Shown here piece after piece: positions 1 to 8,235 of a DNA stretch of 49,884 nucleotides. The stretch's first letter is position 1. Each line of letters opens with the position of its first letter. Both the position numbers and the translations under genes were made by a program. The notes under the pieces are model-generated. The model was given only the letters and a program-made list of their open reading frames with translations. It had not been told where the DNA came from and did not search any database. The stretch comes from Ignavibacterium sp. (GTDB lineage: Bacteria > Zixibacteria > MSB-5A5 > GN15 > PGXB01), in assembly GCA_020724775.1 (NCBI GenBank), contig DYGG01000023.1, forward strand, positions 1 through 49,884, written 5' to 3'.

Positions 1-800
1 ACCGGCTCGATTAGCCGCTCCTGGATTACTCGGAGAAGTTTCGCCTGCAGTGCGGTGGAAAGTTCGCTGATTTCATCGAGAAGAAGTGTCCCGCCGTCAG
101 CCAGTTCGAACTTGCCTCTCTTATCTTTGATGGCGCCGGTGAAGGCTCCTTTGACATGTCCGAACAATTCCGATTCTATCAGTTCTTTCGGGATAGCGGC
201 GCAGTTGACCGCGACAAACGGCTTATTGTACCGCAGGCTTTTGTAATGGATGGCGCGGGCGATAACTTCCTTGCCGGTGCCTGATTCTCCGGTCAGAAGA
301 ATAGTGGCATCGGATGGCGCCACTTTTTCCACCAGCGCCATCAGATCCTTGTACGGTTTGGAGATGCCGACGATATTCTTGAAGTATTCTTTTCCGCTCA
401 GTTGCTCCCGAAGCAGTTTGTTCTCGTCTTCCAGTTTCCGGAATTTGAGGGCTTTATCGATAGCGACAAAGAGTTGCTCGTCATCGAACGGTTTGGTGAG
501 GTAATCAAATGCCCCCGCTTTCACCGCCGCTACCGCCATAGCAACCGTACCGTGAGCCGTCATCAGAATTATCTCCAGGTCGTTCTGAATCTGTTTGGTT
601 TTTTCGAGAAGTTCCATCCCGTCGATACCGGGCATCCTGATATCGGAGAGAAAGAGGTCGTATCTGTTTTGCGCCAGTTCCGCGAGGGCGGCAGTGCCAT
701 CGGCAGCGACCGACACTTCATACCCCTTTTGCTTCAGTTTATATTGAATCACCCGCCGCAGACTGGCATCATCGTCGGCCACTAATATCTTGACACTCAT
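1..800 (-). CDS. sigma-54-dependent response regulator, NtrC/AtoC type (3' end beyond window)
   Basis: The reverse-strand reading frame starts at ATG 800-798 and runs off the window at base 1, giving about 266 codons. An N-terminal receiver domain (starting MSVKILVADDDAS, with the acidic pocket DDD and the phospho-acceptor Asp in LFLSDIRMPG) is followed by an AAA+ domain. The Walker A motif GESGTGKE lies near residue 169, and a canonical GAFTGA loop for sigma-54 contact lies at about residues 218-223 (bases 131-148). The DNA-binding domain would lie off the window. The ATG overlaps the stop of the upstream histidine kinase (797-800), so the two are translationally coupled and form a cognate pair. 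The likely role is phosphorylation-dependent activation of sigma-54 promoters; the target genes are unknown. Confidence 0.95.
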   Translation of the reverse strand, partial: MSVKILVADDDASLRRVIQYKLKQKGYEVSVAADGTAALAELAQNRYDLFLSDIRMPGIDGMELLEKTKQIQNDLEIILMTAHGTVAMAVAAVKAGAFDYLTKPFDDEQLFVAIDKALKFRKLEDENKLLREQLSGKEYFKNIVGISKPYKDLMALVEKVAPSDATILLTGESGTGKEVIARAIHYKSLRYNKPFVAVNCAAIPKELIESELFGHVKGAFTGAIKDKRGKFELADGGTLLLDEISELSTALQAKLLRVIQERLIEP

Positions 801-1861
801 CGGTTCTTCCCCTCCAGCGGGAATTTCACAGTGAACCTGCTTCCCTCGCCCGGTTTACTCTCGACCGCAATTGTACCGGCGTGTCGCTCCACAATCGATT
901 TGACAATTGCCAGTCCCAATCCGGTCCCTTTGCTTTTGGTGGTATAAAAGGGGTCGAAAATTCTCTGGAGCGTGGACGGCTCAATGCCGCTTCCATAATC
1001 CTTTACGGTAAGAAGGGCGGATTTTCCGTCGGCGCGAAGGGCAACTTGAATTTCGCCCCCCGGAGAAGAGGCGTCAACCGCATTCAGCGCCAGATTGATT
1101 ATTATCTGATGAATCTTCTCCGGGTCAGCCACGATGACCATATTATTACTCAACTGACTGGACAATTTGATGCCGGCATTTTCAATCTGAGGCTGAAGTT
1201 GGCGCAGGGAGGATGTTACCACTTCCGCCAGGTCGAGCCTCTCAAAATGTATCTCCCGCGAGCGGGCAAAGTCGAGGAATTCATGAACGGTGCTATCAAG
1301 GCGTTTTATCTCTTTGAGAGCGATATCCTGGAATTCCTTTTTCTCATCGGGAGAGGTCCCCTCACTGCCGAGAATTTCCACCGCCCCTTTTATCGATGCC
1401 AGAGGGTTTTTGATTTCATGCGCTACCCCGGCCGCCATCTGGCCCAGCAGCGAGAACTTCTGCGACCGCTCCAGTTGCAGTTGGGTTTCCTCGTGACGTC
1501 GCCGTACCGATGATTCCCGGTCGATAAGAGCGCCGGTAAGGGTAGCCAGGGCAAAATAAAAAATAATCTCTATCAATTCGCTGGTGACATCGACGTGGGG
1601 GCTATCCAGAAGAAAGATATAAGGCTGAACCAAAAGAGAGATGACAAAGGCGACCGTCAGCCCGCCGCGCAATCCGAACCAGGAGGAACCCATCACGATA
1701 GGGATATAGCAAAGACGGCTATGAATGGCGTGCGCCAGATGAGAATGCCCGAAAAGCGGCTCAATGACCCACCCGTAATGAATCGCCAGCGTCAGGGCGG
1801 TTGTCCCGCCCAGAATGAACGCCTTTTTTAACGCGTCGGTTTTAGGGCCGCTCATCAGCAT
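797..1861 (-). CDS. membrane sensor histidine kinase
   Basis: A 354-residue kinase. About four hydrophobic segments fill residues 15-115, with no obvious large periplasmic sensor domain. A dimerisation/phospho-acceptor helix follows with VAHEIKNPL (His148 as phosphorylation site), then an HATPase domain with an N box near 250-264 (HQIIINLALNAVDAS), G1 DYGSGI (288-293), F box FDPFYTTK (302-309) and G2 GTGLGLAIV (312-320). All catalytic motifs are intact. The stop overlaps the start of the sigma-54 response regulator, so kinase and regulator are one operon. It most resembles NtrB/ZraS-type kinases. The signal is unknown. An alternative start at Met3 is possible. Confidence 0.95.
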   Translation of the reverse strand: MLMSGPKTDALKKAFILGGTTALTLAIHYGWVIEPLFGHSHLAHAIHSRLCYIPIVMGSSWFGLRGGLTVAFVISLLVQPYIFLLDSPHVDVTSELIEIIFYFALATLTGALIDRESSVRRRHEETQLQLERSQKFSLLGQMAAGVAHEIKNPLASIKGAVEILGSEGTSPDEKKEFQDIALKEIKRLDSTVHEFLDFARSREIHFERLDLAEVVTSSLRQLQPQIENAGIKLSSQLSNNMVIVADPEKIHQIIINLALNAVDASSPGGEIQVALRADGKSALLTVKDYGSGIEPSTLQRIFDPFYTTKSKGTGLGLAIVKSIVERHAGTIAVESKPGEGSRFTVKFPLEGKNR

Positions 1862-1900
1862 ATCGTCGTTACCGGAAAATAGGCTCTCATATTATAGAAA

Positions 1901-1929
1901 ATTATACAGATATTTTGTCGGCAGGTGAA
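1901..1929 (-). promoter_or_regulatory. candidate sigma-70-type promoter for the kinase/regulator operon
   Basis: On the minus strand a TATAAT hexamer (1906-1901) lies 17 bases downstream of TTCACC (1929-1924), four of six matches to the -35 consensus. The distance to the kinase start is about 40 bases. Seen in sequence only. Confidence 0.4.
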
Positions 1930-2098
1930 GAATATTATTCAATTCTCAAAGATTTCTACAGTTTCTTCAAAAATCAATTTCCCGTGCTGTCGCGTAATGT
2001 CTTGATTACTAATCGGTTACAAATTGAAAGTTTCCGGCACGAAATTTGACATGATAGGTGGTGTTTACACATCTTTTGAGAAGAAAGGAAAAAGGAAA

Positions 2099-2593
2099 AT
2101 GAGATTTCTATCAACTGCAGTGGCGGCAGGTATGCTGCTTCTCGGGGTAACCGGGTATGGACAGGATAAGAGCCCGGAAAAACCGAAGGAATTGAAAAGT
2201 CAGACCCATTGCCCGGTGATGGGCGGAAAGATAGATTCCACTGTTTTCACCGACATTCAAGGGCAGAGAGTTTATCACTGTTGTCCTTCCTGTATCCCAA
2301 AAATCAAGGCCGACCCGGATAAATATTTCAAGAAGACAGCCGCTCAGGGGATTCTCTTTGAGAATATTCAGACTACCTGCCCGGTATCGGGGGAGGCGAT
2401 AGACAAAAGCAAGTTTGTCGATTTTGAGGGTCGCCGGATTTATTTCTGCTGCAATCAATGCATAAAGGACTTCAATAAAGACCCACAGAAATTCTTGTCC
2501 AAGATGGATCAATCGTCGGAGAAGCCGTCCTCGGACATGGAGAAGGAGCACGATACGCACGAAGGGCACGGCGACCATCTTCACGGGCACTGA
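2099..2593 (+). CDS. exported protein with two YHS metal-binding domains and a His-rich tail
   Basis: The start at 2099 is chosen because AAGAAAGGAAAAAGG precedes it and a signal peptide begins there (MRFLSTAVAAGMLLLG...). A longer reading frame opens at 2024 but adds 25 residues with no purpose. The mature protein has two YHS-like units: CPV...VYHCCPSC and CPV...IYFCCNQC, each ending in a conserved (D)P-x-K-(Y/F) segment. The last 20 residues are rich in His (HEGHGDHLHGH), suggesting binding of transition metal ions. YHS domains are usual in copper and other heavy-metal handling proteins. The next gene has one YHS domain, so the pair probably works on the same metal outside the cytoplasm. 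The metal is not known. Confidence 0.85.
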   Translation: MRFLSTAVAAGMLLLGVTGYGQDKSPEKPKELKSQTHCPVMGGKIDSTVFTDIQGQRVYHCCPSCIPKIKADPDKYFKKTAAQGILFENIQTTCPVSGEAIDKSKFVDFEGRRIYFCCNQCIKDFNKDPQKFLSKMDQSSEKPSSDMEKEHDTHEGHGDHLHGH

Positions 2594-2630
2594 TATGAAG
2601 GGATTCTGCAGATGACTGAACAAGATGCGA

Positions 2631-2660
2631 GCACCGGACTCACGAGAGTGGGTCCGGTGC
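2631..2660 (+). other. intergenic 13-bp hairpin with GAGA (GNRA) tetraloop
   Basis: GCACCGGACTCAC pairs with GTGGGTCCGGTGC (one G-U) around the loop GAGA, between the two YHS genes. No U tract follows, so it is not a typical intrinsic terminator. It may stabilise or process a shared mRNA, or attenuate the second gene. Confidence 0.6.
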
Positions 2661-2680
2661 GAAATTCCAGAGTCTGAGTT

Positions 2681-3433
2681 ATGCAAATACCGGCAGCATA
2701 TAGAAGGTTGTTTCTCCTTTTGTTCACTATGACCGCGTTGACCGGTTATGGCCGCGCGGAGGACGTTTCCGTTTTAACCAATAGTATTTGCCCTGTTTTG
2801 ACAGACGAAAAAGTCGATTCAACGATTTTCACTGTCTATGAGGGAAAGCGAGTTTACTTCTGCTGTAACAAGTGCCGTCGAGAGTTTCTTGCTGAGCCGG
2901 AGAAGTATAAGGCGAGTCTTCCTCAGTTCGCAAGCACCTCGACAGAGGGATCGGAGCATGACCACGAGCAAGACCACGGGAACGGCGAGCACAAATTTAA
3001 CCTGGTTGTTTACCTGGGGAAATTTCATCCTCTAGCGACTCACTTTCCGATAGCCTTGATTTTCACCGCCTTCCTATTTTCAGCTGTGGCCGCGGTCACG
3101 AAGAAAGAGATTTATGATAGCCTGAGCATAAAATTGACTTTTCTGGCGGCTCTCAGCGCGCTGGTGACACTTCTGCTCGGCCTGGCGGCCGGTTCGACGG
3201 CGTCGTTCCCGTCGGAGTTAAAAGGGTACTTCAACTGGCATCGGCTGATGGGAATAGGCACCACCTTTGCGATTCTGTTAACGGCAGTATTCGCCTGGCT
3301 CTGCGGGGGAAAGTCAACTAAGGTAAGAATACGGATATTTAGAGTGATGTTGATGATTTCGGCGATAGCGGTCGGGATTACCGGACATCTGGGTGCAAGT
3401 CTGGTTTTCGGACCGGAGCACTTTGCCTTTTGA
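2681..3433 (+). CDS. YHS domain plus DUF2231 membrane protein
   Basis: A 250-residue protein with a signal peptide (residues 1-26) and one YHS domain (CPVLTDEKVD...YFCCNKCRREFLAEPEKY) that closely resembles those of the gene before. A His/Glu-rich linker (EHDHEQDHGNGEHK) follows, and then four hydrophobic segments beginning FHPLATHFPIAL. That start, with its conserved His residues, is typical of DUF2231 membrane domains, which are often found with haem or metal proteins. It lies 87 bases after the double-YHS gene, separated by a hairpin, and the two were probably transcribed together. It may be a membrane-anchored metal receiver. No strong ribosome-binding site is visible. Confidence 0.8.
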   Translation: MQIPAAYRRLFLLLFTMTALTGYGRAEDVSVLTNSICPVLTDEKVDSTIFTVYEGKRVYFCCNKCRREFLAEPEKYKASLPQFASTSTEGSEHDHEQDHGNGEHKFNLVVYLGKFHPLATHFPIALIFTAFLFSAVAAVTKKEIYDSLSIKLTFLAALSALVTLLLGLAAGSTASFPSELKGYFNWHRLMGIGTTFAILLTAVFAWLCGGKSTKVRIRIFRVMLMISAIAVGITGHLGASLVFGPEHFAF

Positions 3434-3539
3434 AAAGTGTGCTGGGTGATTCCGAAGAAAGTGACAATATCGAAACCACAGAGGTTTCGGTTTACGGTTC
3501 TGACCGTTTGAACGGCTCGATATTGATGCCAATGTTTGG

Positions 3540-3980
3540 ATGACGTCGCCGTATCAATACCGTGTCGGACAGGATATGGTAACGATGATATTTGATGACA
3601 TTAGAGCCCTGGAGCTGAATCATCCCGGGGCGGTCGTGGTTGATTTTGTCAAGTTTTCCGATTGCGCCCAATGCCGCAAAACACTGGAGCATCTCAAACA
3701 GGCGCTTAAGGAATTGAACCTGAAGGCGCAAATCTATCTTTACGACGCCGACAGGGAGCCGCTTGAGACCGGCATTTCATCGCAGTCTCTTCCCTATATC
3801 AGGATAAATGGACTGGAAGTTGACCTGGGAAAATTCGGACAGGCTTCCGATGGTCCGCATTGCCGACGCTTCAAGACCGGGCTGGAGATTTCCGGATATC
3901 CGACCAAAGAGATGATAGTTAAGGCGATAAACCACTGGCTGGATAATGATGAAGCCCGCCGGTGGTTGCTGCTGCTGTAG
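3540..3980 (+). CDS. small thioredoxin-fold protein with CxxC (DUF2703-like)
   Basis: A 146-residue protein with no signal peptide. A beta-alpha-beta start (AVVVDFVKFSDCAQCRKTLEHLKQAL) has a CAQC redox motif, and a later SLPYIRINGLEVDLG strand has the Pro expected just before the active-site-facing strand of thioredoxin folds. A further Cys follows in DGPHCRRF. The pattern resembles the DUF2703 group. It sits 106 bases after the YHS/DUF2231 gene and could deliver reducing equivalents or metal to it; this is inferred from position only. Neither Met1 nor Met13 (3576) has a convincing ribosome-binding site, so the start is uncertain. Confidence 0.65.
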   Translation: MTSPYQYRVGQDMVTMIFDDIRALELNHPGAVVVDFVKFSDCAQCRKTLEHLKQALKELNLKAQIYLYDADREPLETGISSQSLPYIRINGLEVDLGKFGQASDGPHCRRFKTGLEISGYPTKEMIVKAINHWLDNDEARRWLLLL

Positions 3981-4017
3981 ATGTGGCTCGGTGGAGAATG
4001 TCACATAGGAGGCAATT

Positions 4018-4039
4018 TCAAAACCCAAAGGGATTTTGA
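4018..4039. repeat. TCAAAACCC...GGGATTTTGA hairpin (dispersed family, copy 1)
   Basis: TCAAAACCC and GGGATTTTGA face each other across three bases. Related copies occur at 12233-12256 and 49725-49779. This copy lies in the gap between the thioredoxin-like gene and the convergent polyketide synthase, where it could act as a terminator. Confidence 0.6.
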
Positions 4040-4152
4040 GCTACTCGGCTTGATCTGGGCATCAAGAAGGTTGGATTCCGGGTCGAGCCCGGAATGATAT
4101 TGACCATCGGGTGAGATACCTGACGACGAAAGAAGACCATAGAGGAAGGCAC

Positions 4153-5205
4153 TTAGAACTTCACCAATAGATTCTCGGCGCAGAAGCCGGGACCGAGGGC
4201 TGACACTAAACCATATTCTCCATCGGAATTTGAGAATTGCCGAATATGCTCCTCCAGCACTATCAAGACCGAAACGGCGGAGAGGTTGCCATAATCGCGA
4301 AGCGCCCGGCGGCAGATATCCAGTTTTCCGTTGGATAGATTGAGGGCTTTGTTATAAGCGTCAAGGACTTTCGCCCCGCCCGGATGCAAAATGAAATAAG
4401 AGATTTCATTTAGAGTCAGTCCAAAATCTTCAAGAAATGATTCGAAATTGTCCCGGGCGTGGGCATGCACAATATCGGGAATCCGCCGGCTGAAGACCAC
4501 CTGCAGACCGGATGTGTAGATATTCCATCCCATCACGTCGAGTGAGTCAGGCCAGAAGGTGCTCTTTGTTCCGAGGATTTTAAGACCTTCCGGGGCGACT
4601 TCATCTCCGGTCAGAACCACCGCCGAGGCGCCATCACCGAATAGGGCAGTTGCCACAAAATTGCTTTTGGAAAAATCGTTCTGCTGAAATGTTAAGCCGC
4701 AAAGTTCAACTGCCACCAGTAAGACTTTCTCATCGGGATGACCGAGCAGATAATGATACGCCTGCGACAACCCGGCCGCACCGCCGGCGCATCCCAATCC
4801 CCAAACCGGCGTGCGTCGGATGTTAGAGCGCATATTTAATACGTTAATAAGGCGGGCGTCGATAGAGGGAGTGGCCAGCCCGGTGGTGGAGACAAAGATA
4901 AGATAATCGATATCGGTGGCATCAAAGCGCGCCGATTGCAGCGCTTTTTCCGCAGCGGCGGCGCCCAGGGCGGTAGCGGTTTCAATGTACTTGGCATTTT
5001 TCTCGGAAAAACTTCGCTCGATATCGTACCACTCCGGCGGCACCGAAAAATAACGGGTTTCAATACCGGCGTTGGCGAAGACCGGCATTAAATCGTCGAT
5101 ACTCAAAGACGACCCGGCGAATATTTTTCGGACATATTGACGAATTTCTGATTGCGTCACCCGATGAGGCGGCAGGGCATGAGCAATCGATTTAATATAC
5201 GGCAT
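4153..5205 (-). CDS. type III polyketide synthase (chalcone synthase family)
   Basis: Start at 5205, preceded by GAGAG at a good distance; a further 22 upstream codons lack support. The 350-residue length is normal for the family. The Cys-His-Asn triad is present: Cys139 in GLGCAGG, His274 in ILHPGG, Asn307 in DYGNLSA. The C-terminal LGPGFCAE segment is also typical. These enzymes build tri/tetraketides, pyrones or resorcinols from an acyl-CoA starter and malonyl-CoA. No methyltransferase, prenyltransferase or oxidase that often accompanies bacterial type III synthases lies next to it, so the product cannot be predicted. A divergent SLC13 transporter shares its upstream region. Confidence 0.92.
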   Translation of the reverse strand: MPYIKSIAHALPPHRVTQSEIRQYVRKIFAGSSLSIDDLMPVFANAGIETRYFSVPPEWYDIERSFSEKNAKYIETATALGAAAAEKALQSARFDATDIDYLIFVSTTGLATPSIDARLINVLNMRSNIRRTPVWGLGCAGGAAGLSQAYHYLLGHPDEKVLLVAVELCGLTFQQNDFSKSNFVATALFGDGASAVVLTGDEVAPEGLKILGTKSTFWPDSLDVMGWNIYTSGLQVVFSRRIPDIVHAHARDNFESFLEDFGLTLNEISYFILHPGGAKVLDAYNKALNLSNGKLDICRRALRDYGNLSAVSVLIVLEEHIRQFSNSDGEYGLVSALGPGFCAENLLVKF

Positions 5206-5294
5206 AAAATCTCTCAAGATTATAATTGTACACCTGCAACAAATCTGCCGCTCGATAAGTGCCCGCCGCAATCATATTGCCAAAGACATTTTGC

Positions 5295-5323
5295 TTGACT
5301 TTAGGGAGTATCGTCGATATGCT
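5295..5323 (+). promoter_or_regulatory. candidate promoter of the SLC13 transporter
   Basis: TTGACT (5295-5300), a 17-base spacer and TATGCT (5318-5323), 45 bases before the chosen start codon at 5369. Confidence 0.4.
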
Positions 5324-5368
5324 TCGCGCGATTGTGAAATAAATAATTTGTCCTCTGTCGAAGGTTAT

Positions 5369-6808
5369 ATGCCGGAACCTATCAATATTGACCCGCAAGG
5401 GTATCTGATAGTCAAAGTCAACTGGAAACTGGCTCTGAAGGTATTCATCGTTCTGGCTCTGGCGTTCGGCGCCGGCTTGCTTCCGATACCGGGACTTACC
5501 GGAACGGCGCGAATCTGCCTGATGATTTTTGTCGGAGCTGCCGGTTTCTGGATTACCGAGGCGATTCCCCCTTTCGCCACCGCAATCATGGTCATTGTGC
5601 TGAGCGTCTATTTTCTGGCGGCGACTTATCATCCCGCCGGAGTCGAGAGCGGCCTGCTCAGTTATCAGGTATTCCTGAACCCGATTGCCAGTCCGGTGCT
5701 GGTTCTGTTTTTCGGCGGATTTATTCTGGAAGCGGCGGCCGTTAAGCATGGGTTCGACCTCCGTCTTACCAAAGCGTTGATTAAGCCATTCGGCACCAAT
5801 CCCCGGATGGTGCTTTTGGGGGTGATAGTCACCACCGCGGTATTCTCGATGTTCATGTCCAACACCGCCGCCACGGCGATGATGTTTGCCGCCTTCATGC
5901 CTTTGTTCCGCAGTTTTGAAGGCCGCGGGCAGTTCCGCAAGGCGCTGATACTGGCGGTGCCGTTTGCCGCCAACATCGGCGGCATGGGGACAATAATCGG
6001 GACTCCCCCCAACGCTGTCGCCGCCTCGGTGCTGGGTGAATTGGGATACTCGATATCGTTTTTGAAGTGGATGGTGGTCGGTGTACCGATGATGATGGTA
6101 CTTATCTTCCTTCTTTGGTTTATACTCCTTAAGGCTTTTAATCCGCGGACCGAGAAATTTGAAATCCTCTTTCCGGAGCCGCTGGCGCCGACCTGGGACT
6201 TCCTGCTGGTGGTGATTACTTTTTTCGTTACCGTCTTCCTCTGGGTGACCGAAGCGCTGCATCATATCCCGGCCGGAGTGGTGGCGCTTCTGCCGGTAAT
6301 GATTTTCACCATGTTCGGCATTATCAACCGCGAAGATTTGAAGAAACTGGAGTGGGATGTTTTGATTCTTGTGGCGGGAGGAATGGCGCTCGGTGTGGCG
6401 ATGAAAAGTTCCGGGCTGTCGGACGTACTGGTCGGGATGATTTCATTCCAGAACCTCTCCCCCCTAATATTTCTTCTGATGATTGCCCTGGTCACGATAA
6501 TTATCTCCAACTTCATGAGTAATACGTCGGCCTCCAACCTGCTCATACCGATTGTAACTTCCTTGACGGTAATGGCGCCGCCGTCGGGGAGCAGCCCGAT
6601 TACGCAGTTGGGAACTTTGGGGGTCGCTTTCGCGGCATCGCTGGCGATGAGCCTTCCGATTAGCACCCCGCCCAATGCCATCGCCTTCGCCACCCGTGAG
6701 ATTACCACCAGGGAAATGGCCAAGTATGGAACGATAATTTCTCTTTTCGGAGTGCTCGTCATCCTGCTGGTGCTTCTGGGATTATGGTACCTGAAATTGA
6801 TTACATGA
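5369..6808 (+). CDS. SLC13/DASS family sodium-coupled anion transporter
   Basis: Start at 5369 (GAAGG just upstream, MPEPINIDP...); the frame is open for 26 further codons upstream. A 479-residue membrane protein with about 11-12 hydrophobic segments. Both signature SNT motifs of the divalent anion:Na+ symporters are present: SNTAAT near residue 163 and SNTSAS near residue 384. The companion segments GTPPNA and STPPNAIAFA mark the two inverted halves. Family members import di/tricarboxylates or sulfate with sodium. The substrate cannot be assigned from the sequence alone. It lies divergently from the polyketide synthase and 77 bases before cydA. Confidence 0.9.
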   Translation: MPEPINIDPQGYLIVKVNWKLALKVFIVLALAFGAGLLPIPGLTGTARICLMIFVGAAGFWITEAIPPFATAIMVIVLSVYFLAATYHPAGVESGLLSYQVFLNPIASPVLVLFFGGFILEAAAVKHGFDLRLTKALIKPFGTNPRMVLLGVIVTTAVFSMFMSNTAATAMMFAAFMPLFRSFEGRGQFRKALILAVPFAANIGGMGTIIGTPPNAVAASVLGELGYSISFLKWMVVGVPMMMVLIFLLWFILLKAFNPRTEKFEILFPEPLAPTWDFLLVVITFFVTVFLWVTEALHHIPAGVVALLPVMIFTMFGIINREDLKKLEWDVLILVAGGMALGVAMKSSGLSDVLVGMISFQNLSPLIFLLMIALVTIIISNFMSNTSASNLLIPIVTSLTVMAPPSGSSPITQLGTLGVAFAASLAMSLPISTPPNAIAFATREITTREMAKYGTIISLFGVLVILLVLLGLWYLKLIT

Positions 6809-6850
6809 ATGATTGTTTTATATAGGGTTAGATTTTACAGGAGGTATGAT

Positions 6851-6886
6851 ATGAGGAGCGTTCGCCGAGGGAGGAATAAATTTTAA
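6851..6886 (+). CDS. possible 11-codon leader peptide upstream of cydA
   Basis: An ideal ribosome-binding site (CAGGAGG) lies six bases before an ATG that opens MRSVRRGRNKF, stopping at a TAA that shares its last base with the cydA ATG (TAATG). The GGGAGGAA that serves cydA lies inside this reading frame. The overlap would couple translation of cydA to passage of ribosomes through an Arg-rich leader. It may instead be chance; conservation is needed to decide. Confidence 0.35.
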   Translation: MRSVRRGRNKF

Positions 6887-8235
6887 TGGACCCACTTTTA
6901 TTATCACGTATCCAGTTTGCCGCCACTATTGCCTTCCATTATATCTTTCCTCCGATGAGTATCGGGCTGGGATTGATTCTGGTGACGATGGAGGGGCTTT
7001 ATCTCAAAACGAAAAATCCGCTCTATCAACAGATGACTAAATTCTGGGTGCGGGTTTTCGGCTTGATATTCGCTATCGGCGTCGCCACCGGCATTGTAAT
7101 GGAATTCCAGTTCGGCACCAACTGGTCAACCTATTCACGTTTTGTGGGGGATGTTTTCGGTTCGGCGCTCGCTGCCGAGGGAGTCTTTGCCTTCTTTCTG
7201 GAATCCGGGTTTCTGGCGCTGCTTCTATTCGGATGGAACAAAGTCAGCCCGGGATGGCACTTTTTCTCGACCATCATGGTTGCTTTCGGAGCCCACTTCA
7301 GCGCTATCTGGATTGTGGTCGCCAATTCCTGGCAGCAGACTCCGGCCGGGTATCATATTGTCGGTGAAGGCTTAAGGGCGCGCGCCGAGATAACCGATTT
7401 CTGGCAGATGGTCTTTAACCCCTCAACGCTCGATAGAATCAGTCATGTCTATATGGGCGCCTGGCAGGCTGGGGCATTTTTCGTATTAAGTGTCAGCGCC
7501 TTCTATCTGCTCAAGAAGAAACATCAGGATTTCGCCAAAGCCTCCATCAAAATTGCCCTGGTACTGGCGGCGGTCGCCTCTATACTGCAACTGGTATCGG
7601 GCCACTCCAGCGCCAAAGGAATCAGCGAAACGCAGCCGGCAAAACTTGCCGCCTTTGAAGCCCATTACCCGGATTCGGCGCCGGCCGATTTGTATCTTTT
7701 CGGATGGGTCGATGAAGAAGAAGAGAAAGTGAAAATGGGCATCAAGTTGCCCGGGATGTTGAGTTATCTGGTTCACTGGGACAGCGACGCGCCGGTGACC
7801 GGATTACGGGCGTTCCCCCCGGATAAGAGACCGCCGGTCAATTTTGTCTTCCAGACCTATCATGCCATGGTGGCAATCGGAATGGCGCTGATTCTGATTT
7901 CCTGGCTGGGAGTTTATTTCTGGTGGCGAAGAATACTATTCGATATCCGCTGGTTTCTCTGGGTGCTGGTTTTCTCGGTTCTGGGACCCCAACTGGCGAA
8001 TCAATTGGGATGGTTTTCCGCCGAGGTGGGACGGCAGCCGTATATCGTATATAATCTGCTGCTGACCGCCGACGGCATATCCAAGACTGTTACCCGCGGG
8101 GAGATTTTAACCTCGCTGGTTCTCTTCGGGATTATCTATATATTTCTATTTGTCCTTTTCATCTATCTCTTGAACGAAAAAATCCAGCATGGTCCGCTGG
8201 CTGACGATCTGATTGTGGAGGGACATAGAGCATGA
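6886..8235 (+). CDS. cydA: cytochrome bd oxidase subunit I, short Q-loop type
   Basis: A 449-residue membrane subunit that carries haems b558, b595 and d and oxidises quinol, passing electrons to oxygen. Expected ligands are visible: His18 (IAFHYIFPP), His187 ([10 protein letters not shown]) and Met328 ([11 protein letters not shown]), with Glu98 and Glu106 of the proton/haem d path and the GRQP segment (GRQPY here; GRQPW is commoner). Q-loop residues in KLAAFEA match the Lys/Glu pair needed for quinol binding. The total length indicates the short Q-loop class. The ribosome-binding site is GAGGGAGGAA. cydB overlaps by four bases. No cydX or cydCD is seen in the window. Confidence 0.97.
   Translation: MDPLLLSRIQFAATIAFHYIFPPMSIGLGLILVTMEGLYLKTKNPLYQQMTKFWVRVFGLIFAIGVATGIVMEFQFGTNWSTYSRFVGDVFGSALAAEGVFAFFLESGFLALLLFGWNKVSPGWHFFSTIMVAFGAHFSAIWIVVANSWQQTPAGYHIVGEGLRARAEITDFWQMVFNPSTLDRISHVYMGAWQAGAFFVLSVSAFYLLKKKHQDFAKASIKIALVLAAVASILQLVSGHSSAKGISETQPAKLAAFEAHYPDSAPADLYLFGWVDEEEEKVKMGIKLPGMLSYLVHWDSDAPVTGLRAFPPDKRPPVNFVFQTYHAMVAIGMALILISWLGVYFWWRRILFDIRWFLWVLVFSVLGPQLANQLGWFSAEVGRQPYIVYNLLLTADGISKTVTRGEILTSLVLFGIIYIFLFVLFIYLLNEKIQHGPLADDLIVEGHRA

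Noticed and set aside
5192-6265. 357-codon frame antisense to the SLC13 transporter
   Set aside because: Low-complexity His/Arg/Gln-rich translation in the shadow of a clear membrane-transporter gene.
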